This document shows positions 15,048 to 23,250 of a stretch of DNA of 32,002 nt, one piece after another. The DNA comes from Halodesulfovibrio spirochaetisodalis (GTDB lineage Bacteria; Desulfobacterota; Desulfovibrionia; Desulfovibrionales; Desulfovibrionaceae). The stretch is taken from assembly GCF_001672295.1 (NCBI RefSeq), contig NZ_JXMS01000037.1:1-32002 (forward strand), in the 5' to 3' direction. Under the pieces are notes generated by a model. It made no database searches. It had not been told where the DNA came from and saw only the letters and a list, made by a program, of their open reading frames with translations. The stretch's first letter is position 1, and every line of letters begins with the position of its first letter. The translations under genes and the position numbers were made by a program.

Positions 15048-16562
15048 TTATATGTCTTTCTTTTTATTTGTATAAAATGAGTAGGCAAATACAGCGACGG
15101 CACCGGCCATGAGTAGAGCTCTGATGAGAGCAAAGAACTGATGGTAGATGGTGAAATCGGTTCTGGTACCTATGGAGCCGAAAATAACATCAGCACGGAA
15201 GGATTTGCCTTTAGTTGTAATATTACCCTTAGGGTCAATAATAGCTGTAATGCCGTTGTTTGTAGCACGGGCAAAGTAGCGGCCTTGCTCAACAGCACGA
15301 AGAACTGTCATGTCCAGATGTTGCTTCGGGGCGGCTGTTTTTCCGAACCATGCGTCGTTACTTATGTTGACCAGAACGTTGGCACCCCTTGCTACGCGAT
15401 CTTGGACGAGTTCGGTGAATGTAGCCTCATAACAAATCAGGACTCCCATTGCAAGATTACCAACAGTAAGAGGGTCATAGACTCTTCCGGGGACAAATGA
15501 GCCGGTTCCTTTGAGGAGTTCATCAGCAAACGGTACGTAGAAAGGAATGTATTCGCCAAAGGGGACAAGGTACATTTTGTCATACCATGATCGCATAATA
15601 CCTTCGGCGTCGAACAGGTACGCGCGGTTGAAAATATCATGCTTGCGACCTTCGGTTCCTTTACCGAAACCGGGGGTGCCGATGAGAAAAGGGGCATTGC
15701 TCATAACAGCAAGTCTGCGGACGATCGGGAGATATTCTTTACTGCTCTGAAGATAGAACGGCATTGACGTTTCCGGCCAGATAACAAGATCAACCGGACG
15801 CTCAAGAACCTGTTTGCTAAGCGTAACATACCGTTCAACCGTACCGCGCTGGTATCGTTTGTCCCACTTTGCGCCCTGATCGACATTACCTTGTACCATG
15901 GCGATTTCAATATTTGCTCCGGCATCGGCAGGCTGCATCCATGAATAATAGCTGGAAGTAAACAGCAGTGCCAAAGAGACAAGCGCGGTGACGGAATGCT
16001 TAACCGAGCTTGCTATCAAGGCAGCTGTTACATAACAGGCGAGTCCGGCAAGCAGGGCGGAATATCCTTCAGCGCCGAGAATGCTTACAGGCTGGACAAA
16101 AGCAGGCCAGTCCGCAAAGGCGGCAGCAAGTGATGCCCACGGAAATCCACTGAGGATAATACCGCGCGCAAGTTCCAGTGTTCCCCAAAGAAAAAATGTA
16201 CTCAGGCCGACATAAAGCGGAGACGCTTTTTGCAGATATTTGTTGCAGAACCAGGAATAAATTGCACCGTATGTTCCCATGACAAAGGAAACGCCGAGTG
16301 GACCGCTGATGGCTATATACCACGGCATTGCTGTCTGCTCCGCAAAAGGGACTGCAATCCAGTACAGGCAGCTTGTGAACGCTGCGGTACCTGTAAGCAG
16401 ACCTCGCTTGAAAGCAACAGAGCCGGATTCTGCCTGAAGTCCGATCAGATACAGACAGGCAGGATAAAGCAATACGAGAGGTGGGAGCTGGTAGATTGTA
16501 TTGGCAGAACCAATCCATAATCCTACAGTACCCATAATAAATAATAGAGCAAATTGAAGCAT
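15048..16562 (-). CDS. lnt: Apolipoprotein N-acyltransferase
   Basis: Lnt adds the third acyl chain to the N-terminal cysteine of lipoproteins in the inner membrane. The 504-residue product has an N-terminal half of about six to seven membrane spans, a periplasmic CN-hydrolase domain (about 217-470) and a C-terminal membrane span near 480-500. The predicted catalytic triad is Glu264 (VIWPETSMPF), Lys329 (WYDKMYLVPFGE) and Cys377 (LICYEATF), all present. The ATG at 16560-16562 follows an AGGG-type ribosome site. It heads the lnt-prfB-cyclase-flhG operon; the corC-like gene often found next to lnt lies just upstream but behind a terminator. Confidence 0.96.
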   Translation of the reverse strand: MLQFALLFIMGTVGLWIGSANTIYQLPPLVLLYPACLYLIGLQAESGSVAFKRGLLTGTAAFTSCLYWIAVPFAEQTAMPWYIAISGPLGVSFVMGTYGAIYSWFCNKYLQKASPLYVGLSTFFLWGTLELARGIILSGFPWASLAAAFADWPAFVQPVSILGAEGYSALLAGLACYVTAALIASSVKHSVTALVSLALLFTSSYYSWMQPADAGANIEIAMVQGNVDQGAKWDKRYQRGTVERYVTLSKQVLERPVDLVIWPETSMPFYLQSSKEYLPIVRRLAVMSNAPFLIGTPGFGKGTEGRKHDIFNRAYLFDAEGIMRSWYDKMYLVPFGEYIPFYVPFADELLKGTGSFVPGRVYDPLTVGNLAMGVLICYEATFTELVQDRVARGANVLVNISNDAWFGKTAAPKQHLDMTVLRAVEQGRYFARATNNGITAIIDPKGNITTKGKSFRADVIFGSIGTRTDFTIYHQFFALIRALLMAGAVAVFAYSFYTNKKKDI

Positions 16563-16655
16563 GCCGCACCCTGACGTTTTTTTACGTATCGGTCAAGTTG
16601 CCTGTGGTGAAGCGTGCTGACGGGCAAGATGAACAAATACTATGGGTAAAAGAAA

Positions 16656-16676
16656 ACACCCTGCAAAGCAGGGTGT
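16656..16676 (-). terminator. Terminator of the corC-like gene
   Basis: A 9-bp stem ACACCCTGC/GCAGGGTGT (16656-16664 with 16668-16676) with a 3-nt loop, followed on the minus strand by TTTTCTTTT. It separates the corC-like gene from lnt. Confidence 0.85.
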
Positions 16677-16698
16677 ATAGTGTTTTGTGATAACTACG

Positions 16699-17535
16699 TT
16701 ATTTTTTTTCCATCACTTCATTGGCTTTTGCGGTACGGATAAGCCTGATTTGCTTGGCATCCGCATCTTCAATGGTGAAGGTGAAGCCGGAAAGTTGGAA
16801 TGCTTCTCCGGATTGCGGCACGTGTCCGGCAAGTTCGCTCAAGTAGCCACCTAGTGTTTCTACCTGTTCGGACTCAAGCGTAATGGAGAGCTCGTCGCTC
16901 ACGTCATCAAGACTTGCTCTGCCGGTAATAATGTAGTTGCCGTCTTCTGTTGCGCGGATCTCTTCAATTTTCGGGGTATCATATTCGTCCTCGATTTCAC
17001 CGACAATTTCTTCAAGAATATCTTCAATGGTGATGAGGCCGGAAGTCCCGCCGTATTCATCAACAGCAATCGCCATGTGCTGTTTTCGAGTACGGAATTC
17101 CTGCAAGAGGTCTGTTACAATTTTTGTTTCCGGAACAAAAAACGGCTTGCGCATAAAGCTTACAAGCGGAGTATCACGCAGAGTAGGGTCATAGAGGTGA
17201 ATCAACAGATCTTTAGCGTAGATAAGGCCTACGATATTATCTCTGTTTTCCTCATATAACGGAATGCGGGAATGTCCGGATTCGACAATCAGTTTAACAA
17301 GGTCACCAATGGATGTGGTTGTCTCGGCACAGACAATATCTGTACGCGGAACCATGATCTCATGAACCTGAGTTTCATCTAGTGAGAGTACATTGAGGAG
17401 CATAGAACCTTCTTCAGCTTCCAGCTCGCCTTCCTCACGGGCATCGATAATGGCTTTTTCAACGTCTTCTTCAGTTGTTTTGCTGAAGAGATTTCCGAGT
17501 ACGTTCCACAATCGACTCTCAGAACCTCCGTCCAA
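16699..17535 (-). CDS. CorC/HlyC-family CBS-domain protein
   Basis: A 278-residue soluble member of the CorC (YbeX) group, linked to magnesium/cobalt efflux or membrane-protein partners. Order: an acidic N-terminal segment (TEEDVEKAIIDAREEGELEAEE), two CBS domains (about 60-180: VHEIMVPRTDIV, HSRIPLYEENRDNIVGLIYAKDLL, MAIAVDEYGGTSGLITIEDILEEIVG), then a CorC_HlyC domain (about 195-270). I start at the TTG at 17533-17535, which has AGGAG 7 nt upstream. The only longer start adds 29 residues unlike the family. Length fits CorC (about 290). No DUF21 membrane domain is present. The gene starts about 130 nt after the PilZ gene. Confidence 0.9.
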   Translation of the reverse strand: MDGGSESRLWNVLGNLFSKTTEEDVEKAIIDAREEGELEAEEGSMLLNVLSLDETQVHEIMVPRTDIVCAETTTSIGDLVKLIVESGHSRIPLYEENRDNIVGLIYAKDLLIHLYDPTLRDTPLVSFMRKPFFVPETKIVTDLLQEFRTRKQHMAIAVDEYGGTSGLITIEDILEEIVGEIEDEYDTPKIEEIRATEDGNYIITGRASLDDVSDELSITLESEQVETLGGYLSELAGHVPQSGEAFQLSGFTFTIEDADAKQIRLIRTAKANEVMEKK

Positions 17536-17665
17536 GATGGGTCTCCTTTTTAAAGTTACGATACAAAGGGGTACTATACATATTGTTGTACTGTACCGAT
17601 GAGTTTGGTCTTGTGCAAGCATTGGATGTCCAGACCGGCGTTTTCCGCAGTCTGGTGCATCATTA

Positions 17666-18751
17666 TTAAATTCCTTTTTCGCGGTACAATTCCAGATGTC
17701 TTCGCATTACCCAGTTACCTATGCTTTCGATACCGTTTTCCAGTCCGTCCTCATTCCATTCAAGTTCTGAGGTGTTATCGGTATCAGAATGAGCTGTATA
17801 CAGGAACTGCATACCAAGTTCTGCATCGTGAGTAACAAAGTCAATAAATGGATTCTGCACTCTGCATAATACCCAGTAGCGTACTCGCTGACCGGTGTCC
17901 GGATCCCATAGATCCAGCAGGATAAAGAGCTTATCACCGATCTTGAAATCAAGCCCGCAGGTTTTCATTTCAGCTTTAGGGATGCGAACTTTAATACCGC
18001 CTGCGGAGATGTTATCCAGTGCAATCTGGCTGCTTTTTTCCGGCAGGTAGGTCAGCATAGGGCGTCCCCACTGACGGATATCCAGCTTGCCTTTCGGGAT
18101 AAGTCCTTCCGGAGCAGACCATGCTGCAAGTCCCATAATATATTGTTGCGGCGGGGAGATTCGTAGTGCAGCACGCTTCTGGCGCTGTTCCAGTTTTTCA
18201 GGAGCCTTTAGTGTCAGGATTGCAGTGCCGTCGGTACAGGAGCGTACTCCGGTAATCGGTGTAGTAAACATAAAAAAGGTACTGCCGGAGCCGAACTTGC
18301 GTACCTGAAAATAGCAGTCGATATCTTTACCTACCCAGTCACCTTGCATGTTGTTGAGGCCACTGCATTCAATAGTTACAGATTCTTCATTGATGCTTGC
18401 CATGCGGCAGGTGGTAGAGCGGCGTTTTTCACCATCAGAGTGAAACTGTACTTCAAATTTTTCGTTTTCATCCCGCGCAGCGTTCAGTGTATTGGCAATG
18501 TGGGCAGGGTGCAGTACCCAGTCTTTCGGGATGTATTTTGCGTTGTTGCGGTTTTTTATCCACATAAACGCAATGACTGCTATCAGAATGACAACAATTG
18601 CGCATAACGCATAAACAGTAAAAAGAGCTGTTTCTGTTCTGAATGTTGAAGCAGAAAAATGACTCCCGATCTGGGTAAAAAAGCTATTACTTGAAGCGCT
18701 GAATGAGAAGTAGGACACGTAATACTCTGCTGTTTGTACTGTTGAACGCAA
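17666..18751 (-). CDS. Membrane-anchored PilZ-domain c-di-GMP effector
   Basis: A 361-residue protein with a short N-terminal segment, one membrane span (about 42-65, ending FMWIKNRN) and a long cytoplasmic part. Residues about 85-185 look like a YcgR-type N-terminal domain. A PilZ domain follows with the c-di-GMP-binding RxxxR (R193-R197 in QKRAALRIS) and DNISAGG (246-252). PilZ proteins bind c-di-GMP and act on partners; YcgR-like ones brake the flagellar motor. The membrane anchor is less usual for YcgR, so the partner is uncertain. The start is a TTG (18749-18751) after TTAGGT; no ATG lies before the membrane span. A weak sigma-28-like element lies about 105 nt upstream. A diguanylate cyclase is encoded about 4 kb away. 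Confidence 0.87.
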   Translation of the reverse strand: MRSTVQTAEYYVSYFSFSASSNSFFTQIGSHFSASTFRTETALFTVYALCAIVVILIAVIAFMWIKNRNNAKYIPKDWVLHPAHIANTLNAARDENEKFEVQFHSDGEKRRSTTCRMASINEESVTIECSGLNNMQGDWVGKDIDCYFQVRKFGSGSTFFMFTTPITGVRSCTDGTAILTLKAPEKLEQRQKRAALRISPPQQYIMGLAAWSAPEGLIPKGKLDIRQWGRPMLTYLPEKSSQIALDNISAGGIKVRIPKAEMKTCGLDFKIGDKLFILLDLWDPDTGQRVRYWVLCRVQNPFIDFVTHDAELGMQFLYTAHSDTDNTSELEWNEDGLENGIESIGNWVMRRHLELYREKGI

Positions 18752-18854
18752 GATTTTACCTAAGCAGGCTCACAAAAATATACTGAAAATGTAATAATGT
18801 GAACTGGTTTGTTTTACACCTTTAAATTGACAGCCAGACGCAGCAGACTGCTCT

Positions 18855-18883
18855 TTATCGGTGAATAACGTACCTAAGTTTTA
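18855..18883 (-). promoter_or_regulatory. Possible sigma-28-like element upstream of the PilZ gene
   Basis: On the minus strand ACCGATAA (18862-18855) matches seven of eight bases of the sigma-28 -10 consensus GCCGATAA, and TAAA (18883-18880) lies upstream. The gap is 17 nt instead of the usual 15, so the match is incomplete. A motility-linked promoter would suit a YcgR-like gene, but this is only suggestive. Confidence 0.25.
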
Positions 18884-18970
18884 AGCAAAAATAGAACCAA
18901 AACGGCAGGGGGATACTGTTTTTATAGTGCATGACATATAAAATAAAGCAGTGTTGCTCAAAAAAAGTCA

Positions 18971-19004
18971 AAAAAACAGCCACGTTTTACCGTGGCTGTT
19001 TTTT
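18971..19004 (-). terminator. Terminator of mnmG
   Basis: A 14-bp perfect stem (18971-18984 with 18991-19004; core ACAGCCACG/CGTGGCTGT), 6-nt loop, followed by A on the minus-strand stem base and T runs. It lies 12 nt past the mnmG stop and could act in both directions. Confidence 0.93.
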
Positions 19005-19016
19005 TGTACAGTGTAC

Positions 19017-20897
19017 TTAAATTTTACCAAGTTTTTTCAAGTGAACTTCAAGGCAGGAAATTGCTGCCGGAGTAACACCGGATATGCGCGACGCCTGACC
19101 AAGGTTCAACGGCTGTACCGCTGCAAGTTTTTCCTCAACCTCACGGGTGAGACCTGCAACTTCAGAGTAATCAAGATCTTGCGGAAGCGGAACGCTCTCC
19201 ATACGGCTGAAGCGCTGTACCAGTTCGTCCTGACGTTTCAGGTAGCCTGCATATTTTACAACAACCTGTGCTTCTTTTTTGGCATCTTCTGCGTATTCTG
19301 CAATTTCAGGCCAGAATGGTGTGAGGTCGTTAATATTCAGAGCAGGGCGTCTCAGTACTTCTGCCAGTGTAAGGCTTTTTGAAGGATGCGCTTCTCCAAG
19401 CTGGTCAAAAATTGCGCGAACACCAGCATCCGGTTTGATACGACGTTCGTCCAGTTCTGTAAGCAACGTGGAAAGCGCGGAACGTTTTGCATCAAACATT
19501 GCCCACTGATCATCTTTTACCAGGCCGATTTCGCGGCCGATTTCAGTGAGGCGCATGTCTGCATTGCTTTCTCTGAGCAGCAAACGATGCTCAGCACGAG
19601 AGGTGAACATGCGGTAAGGCTCTTTGGTGCCCTTTGTTACAAGGTCATCAATCAGCACGCCGATGTATGCCTGATCGCGACCAAGAATGAACGGATCGCG
19701 TCCGGTGAGGGCGCAGAATGCATTAAGTGCAGCCCACAGTCCCTGTGCCGCAGCTTCTTCATATCCGGAGGTGCCGTTTACCTGACCTGCGAGGTACAGA
19801 CCCGGAAGCGCTTTTGTCTCCAGAGTCGGGCGCAGCTGTGTCGGGTTTGCGTAATCGTACTCAATCGCATAGCCTGGACGGATAATCTGTGCATTCTCCA
19901 GACCGGGGATGGTCTTGAGCATGGCTTTCTGAATATCCAGCGGCAAGCTTGTTGAAATACCGTTCGGGTAGCACTCAGAGCTGTTGAGTCCTTCCGGTTC
20001 TACAAAAATTTGGTGTCTGATCTTGTCAGGGAATCGGGCAATCTTGTCTTCAATGGACGGGCAGTAGCGAGCACCGGTTCCGTCAATGACACCCGTGAAC
20101 AACGGAGAGCGATCAAAGCCTGTTTTGATGATCTCGTGGGTCTCTTCGTTTGTCCATGTCTGGTAACAAGGCAGCTGTGGAAGCGGAATTTCTTTTGTGC
20201 GGAAGCTGAACGGCGGAGGCGGCGTGTCGCCCGGCTGCGGTTCCATAACAGAAAAGTCGATGCTGTCTTTCAGCAAACGTGGAACAGTACCTGTTTTAAG
20301 TCTGCCAAGCTCCAGTCCTACACTCTTCAGTGACTCAGATAAGCCGCTGCTTGCCGGATCACCAAGACGACCACCGGAGAAATTATTCAGACCAACGTGG
20401 ATAAGACCACGCATGAATGTGCCGGTTGTGATGATGACAGTCTTAGCCGCAAATTCCTGTCCAAGCTGGGTGCGGACACCGGTGCAGCGACCGTTCTCGG
20501 TGAGCAGTTCATGGGCAGTGTCCTGCCAGATCCACAGGTTCTCCTGTGCAAAAACATCACGCTTAACAACGCGCATGTACTCGTCACGGTCAATTTGTGC
20601 GCGTGTTGCGTGGACTGCAGGGCCTTTACTGGTGTTCAGGGTGCGGAACTGAATACCGGACTGGTCTGCCCAGACCCCCATCATGCCGCCAAGTGCATCA
20701 ATCTCACGAACCATATGACCCTTGGCAAGACCGCCAATGGCCGGGTTACAGGAAAGAGCGCCGATGTGATCCAAGTTGATCGTCAGCAGTAAGGTTGTCA
20801 TTCCAAGGTTGCTGGCAGCCATGGCTGCTTCAGCGCCTGCGTGGCCTGCGCCAACAACAATGACATCAAAAATAGCTGGTGGGGGTGTTTTGATCAT
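19017..20897 (-). CDS. mnmG: tRNA uridine-5-carboxymethylaminomethyl modification enzyme MnmG (GidA)
   Basis: MnmG, with the GTPase MnmE, installs the 5-carboxymethylaminomethyl group on wobble uridine of several tRNAs. The 626-residue product is full length. It has an N-terminal FAD-binding Rossmann motif ([12 protein letters not shown], about 11-22), the family signature [26 protein letters not shown], and a second conserved block [16 protein letters not shown]. The C-terminal helical domain ends with the family's [16 protein letters not shown] motif. The ATG at 20895-20897 follows a modest AGAAG site. It is a single gene with its own terminator; the upstream intergenic region is a repeat island. 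Confidence 0.97.
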   Translation of the reverse strand: MIKTPPPAIFDVIVVGAGHAGAEAAMAASNLGMTTLLLTINLDHIGALSCNPAIGGLAKGHMVREIDALGGMMGVWADQSGIQFRTLNTSKGPAVHATRAQIDRDEYMRVVKRDVFAQENLWIWQDTAHELLTENGRCTGVRTQLGQEFAAKTVIITTGTFMRGLIHVGLNNFSGGRLGDPASSGLSESLKSVGLELGRLKTGTVPRLLKDSIDFSVMEPQPGDTPPPPFSFRTKEIPLPQLPCYQTWTNEETHEIIKTGFDRSPLFTGVIDGTGARYCPSIEDKIARFPDKIRHQIFVEPEGLNSSECYPNGISTSLPLDIQKAMLKTIPGLENAQIIRPGYAIEYDYANPTQLRPTLETKALPGLYLAGQVNGTSGYEEAAAQGLWAALNAFCALTGRDPFILGRDQAYIGVLIDDLVTKGTKEPYRMFTSRAEHRLLLRESNADMRLTEIGREIGLVKDDQWAMFDAKRSALSTLLTELDERRIKPDAGVRAIFDQLGEAHPSKSLTLAEVLRRPALNINDLTPFWPEIAEYAEDAKKEAQVVVKYAGYLKRQDELVQRFSRMESVPLPQDLDYSEVAGLTREVEEKLAAVQPLNLGQASRISGVTPAAISCLEVHLKKLGKI

Positions 20898-20939
20898 AAT
20901 TCTTCTTCAGTAATATAAGTAATTGCCTTCGGTGAGTCG

Positions 20940-20993
20940 TCTCTGACGGTGCTTATCAGCAGGATGTCTCCGACGGCGCTTATCAGCGGGATT
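20940..20993. repeat. Tandem duplication of a 27-bp unit
   Basis: Units 20940-20966 and 20967-20993 match at 22 of 27 bases (shared core GACGG-GCTTATCAGC-GGAT). The unit is nine codons long, and on the plus strand the frame stays open through both units (SLTVLISRM, SPTALISGI) to a TGA in the following palindrome. No start with a ribosome site was seen, so I do not call a gene. Confidence 0.85.
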
Positions 20994-21025
20994 TCAAGAA
21001 CCTTTTTGCAAAAAGGTTCTTGAAA
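20992..21025. repeat. Perfect 34-nt palindrome
   Basis: TTTCAAGAACCTTTTTG at 20992-21008 is followed directly by its exact reverse complement (21009-21025). As RNA it would form a long hairpin on either strand. It could end transcription from either side, but no gene ends immediately next to it. Confidence 0.9.
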
Positions 21026-21120
21026 ATCTCCAAAAAATCTTATTAACGAGAATGTCCCGTTTTTTATTACATTGGTAACTTAATTAAAACTACCAGTCGC
21101 ATATTTCAATCAAACGGGGG

Positions 21121-21144
21121 GAATCCCTTTTTTAAAAGGGATTC
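21121..21144. repeat. Inverted repeat hairpin GAATCCCTTTT/AAAAGGGATTC
   Basis: A perfect 11-bp stem (21121-21131 with 21134-21144) with a 2-nt spacer, preceded by a run of six G and followed by CTCCAGCCGCC. It may be part of a transcription stop for the M20 gene on the minus strand, though no strong T-run follows. Confidence 0.8.
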
Positions 21145-21189
21145 TCCAGCCGCCTGAGTAAAAAGCGTTTATCAATAAATTCTGTCTGA

Positions 21190-21315
21190 CAGATTGATGA
21201 CAACCTTGTGCAGTGCAAGGAGTAAGAAAAAGTCGGGGGTGAAGCATATTAGACAGATGTGAGCGTCTGACTTTTTCGCAATGACGCCGCAATGTGCGGG
21301 GTTGTCATTAATCTG
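21190..21315. repeat. Dispersed structured repeat, copy 2
   Basis: 126 bp bounded by a 16-bp terminal inverted repeat with one mismatch (CAGATTGATGACAACC at 21190-21205; GGTTGTCATTAATCTG at 21300-21315). Inside are hairpin CCTTG/CAAGG (21204-21220), stem GAAAAAGTC/GACTTTTTC (21226-21234 with 21269-21277) with an apical AGAC/GTCT, and hairpin CCGCA-ATG-TGCGG (21287-21299). It is an inverted, diverged copy of 11263-11387. The M20 peptidase stop codon (21308-21310) lies inside its terminal repeat, so the element may also serve as that gene's 3' structure. Confidence 0.88.
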
Positions 21316-22537
21316 CGGTATCAAACAACATGGTGGCGATAACCTTTGCGTCACCGATGTTGCAGGAGATACGGCTTTTTTCGTTTGGCACATGAGCGTT
21401 CGGGACAAGCTTGCTCCAGCAGGCTACAGGATGTCCTTCGTCACGCAGGTGTGCTGCAACAGTACCACCGCCAACACCTTTCGGCTGCGGTGTTACATTG
21501 TAAACTTTCTTAATGGCACGGTCGAGCTTGGTTACCACTTCACTGTCCACTGGTGTCTGCGTTGTGGACTGATTTGCCTGATGGTCTTCATAGGTGATTT
21601 CCACGCCGTATTCAGCAACAACTTCGTCACCAAGCTTTTTGATTTCTTTGCGGATATCTGCCAGCTCGTAACCCGGCAGAACTCGGCAGTCTACGTAGAA
21701 CACATCAAGACCCGGTACGGTGTTGATGTTTGGTACGTTTGCTTCTTTTTTGGTCGGTGTGAATGTGGAGATCGGAGGATCGAACAGGTCGTCCTTGCGA
21801 TCGAAGATCTCATGCAGTTTTTTGATCTTGAGAATGAATGCGGAGGCTGCCTCAAGTGAGTTGATGCCTTCACAAGGTGTAGATCCGTGGCACTGCTTGC
21901 CGGTAACAGAAATTTTTTCCCAGAGAATGGACTTTTCAGCGACTTCGATCATGGTTCCGTCGGCATCACCGATGTCTGGAACAAGGATGAGGTCGTCTTT
22001 TTTGAAGAGTTCTGGACGCTCTTCCACAACGTACTCAAGACCGTATTTGCTGCCGGTTTCTTCGTCAGCTGTCAGGATGAGGCCGAGAGTGTATTCCGGT
22101 GTGATTGTATTATCCACAAGCCCCTTGGCAACGAGAAGGCCGGAAACAATAGCCTGTTGGTTGTCTTCCACGCCGCGTCCATAGATGTAGTCACCTTCAA
22201 CACGCAGTGTCCAAGGGTCGCTTTCCCACAGGTCGAGATCGCCGGTAGGCACAACATCTGTGTGACCGATAATCCAGAGTGTTTTCTCAGTCTTGCCCGG
22301 AACACGGGTAATGATGGTCGGACGGTATCCGCAGTCAACACGGGAATCCGGAGCGCGAACCTCTTCGATATCCGTAATGTTGTTGGCTTCAAGCCAGCCG
22401 CGCAGATAGTCTGCTTTGTCCTTTTCGCCTTGGCCGCCACTGGACGGGCACAGCGCAGGACGCGCGGTCATCTCTTTTTGAAGTTCAATAACAAGATCAT
22501 GCTGGTCATCAAGAAAATCGAGAAGTTTTTCACTCAT
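21308..22537 (-). CDS. M20-family metallopeptidase/deacylase (DapE/ArgE-like)
   Basis: A 409-residue zinc-dependent amidohydrolase of the M20/ArgE-DapE-ACY1 family. The metal ligands can be traced: His92 in GHTDVVPTGD, Asp125 in YGRGVEDNQ, the Glu pair 159-160 in LTADEETGSKYG (general base and ligand), Asp in LVPDIGDADG and the C-terminal His in VPNAHVPNE. A dimerisation domain insert lies near 205-310. The substrate is not clear: succinyl-diaminopimelate, acetyl-ornithine and dipeptides are all handled by this family. dapA and dapF lie 10 kb away, which does not settle it. The ATG at 22535-22537 has GGAGAA 8 nt upstream. The stop codon is inside repeat copy 2. Confidence 0.88.
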   Translation of the reverse strand: MSEKLLDFLDDQHDLVIELQKEMTARPALCPSSGGQGEKDKADYLRGWLEANNITDIEEVRAPDSRVDCGYRPTIITRVPGKTEKTLWIIGHTDVVPTGDLDLWESDPWTLRVEGDYIYGRGVEDNQQAIVSGLLVAKGLVDNTITPEYTLGLILTADEETGSKYGLEYVVEERPELFKKDDLILVPDIGDADGTMIEVAEKSILWEKISVTGKQCHGSTPCEGINSLEAASAFILKIKKLHEIFDRKDDLFDPPISTFTPTKKEANVPNINTVPGLDVFYVDCRVLPGYELADIRKEIKKLGDEVVAEYGVEITYEDHQANQSTTQTPVDSEVVTKLDRAIKKVYNVTPQPKGVGGGTVAAHLRDEGHPVACWSKLVPNAHVPNEKSRISCNIGDAKVIATMLFDTAD

Positions 22538-22776
22538 GGAAGTTCTCCGTCAGAGAATCAGGGTGGATAAGAAAACTATATGCCTATACGTTTTTCAGAA
22601 AGAACGGATTGCCTGCACCCTTATGTGTTTTTTGCAAGCGTGGCGAGTGTACGCGAAATGGTGGACAGGGTGAAGTTGTATCCTGCCCGTGCTGGCGGTT
22701 GCACCAGTCATGGTCAAAAGGAAAAGAGCATGATGAAGAATGGTGCGCGCAATTCGTTCTCTCTGAAAAAAGAAAA

Positions 22777-22801
22777 GGGAAGGCTGTGATCCAACCTTCC
22801 C
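22777..22801 (-). terminator. Terminator of the PxxKW gene
   Basis: A 7-bp stem GGGAAGG/CCTTCCC (22777-22783 with 22795-22801) with an 11-nt loop, followed on the minus strand by TTTTCTTTTTT. It lies 22 nt past the stop codon. Confidence 0.82.
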
Positions 22802-22823
22802 TCTCTAACCAAAATATAGCTGA

Positions 22824-23105
22824 TTAACGACCGCGAGCGGCACGCTTGGAAGCTTTAAGTGGGTTAATCTTAACCTGACCGGATTTGTCTACAGTAGCTT
22901 TGATGTGTGTAGCAAAGTTACATGCACCCATTGCCCATTTAGCGTTAGGCATTGGGTAGCTTTTACAGTAGGTCTGGCCTTCGAACTCACCTGTGCGCTC
23001 GCAGCCTTCACACTGTTCGACCACTGGCTGGCAAACAAACCCGTTAAAGAGCATGCCTTCTTCAGTCATTTTAGCATCGGCGAAGCTTACAGCTTTAGCA
23101 CTCAT
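22824..23105 (-). CDS. PxxKW-family cysteine-rich protein
   Basis: A 93-residue protein of unknown function. Five cysteines (FVCQPVVEQCEGCERTG, TYCKSYP, GACNF) and the motif PNAKW fit the PxxKW cysteine-rich family of sulfate-reducing deltaproteobacteria. The C-terminus is very basic (LKASKRAARGR). The cysteine spacing suggests a zinc or iron site. The gene has a very strong AGGAGGAAATTAAT ribosome site before the ATG at 23103-23105 and its own terminator, so it is probably well expressed. No enzyme function can be assigned from sequence. Confidence 0.85.
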   Translation of the reverse strand: MSAKAVSFADAKMTEEGMLFNGFVCQPVVEQCEGCERTGEFEGQTYCKSYPMPNAKWAMGACNFATHIKATVDKSGQVKINPLKASKRAARGR

Positions 23106-23250
23106 ATTAATTTCCTCCTGAGGTCGCGCTGGCTACGCGCGCATATTATCTTTGAAGCGATGTCCATTTATATTTTTTTGACAAAAAGTCAACTAAAAAA
23201 CACAGAGTCAAGTTGTTTTTCCTGACAGCAAAAATTCGCAATCAGGTAAC

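Larger units (their letters stand above)
20898..21189. other. Repeat-rich non-coding island between mnmG and the M20 peptidase gene
   Basis: About 290 bp with no credible gene, continuing into repeat copy 2. It contains a tandem 27-bp duplication, a 34-nt perfect palindrome and an 11-bp hairpin, listed separately. A TATATT hexamer on the minus strand near 20915 could be the mnmG -10; no convincing -35 was seen. Confidence 0.6.

Noticed and set aside
20940-21022. Plus-strand frame through the tandem repeat as a small repeat protein
   Set aside because: No start codon with a ribosome site, and it ends in the palindrome.
22580-22789. Plus-strand 69-residue frame between the M20 and PxxKW genes
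   Set aside because: No ribosome site, no recognisable protein character, and it runs into the terminator of the PxxKW gene.
23221-23246. CCTGA...TCAGG hairpin after mtaD as a terminator
   Set aside because: Only a 5-bp stem with a 16-nt loop, followed on the minus strand by A and C, not T.
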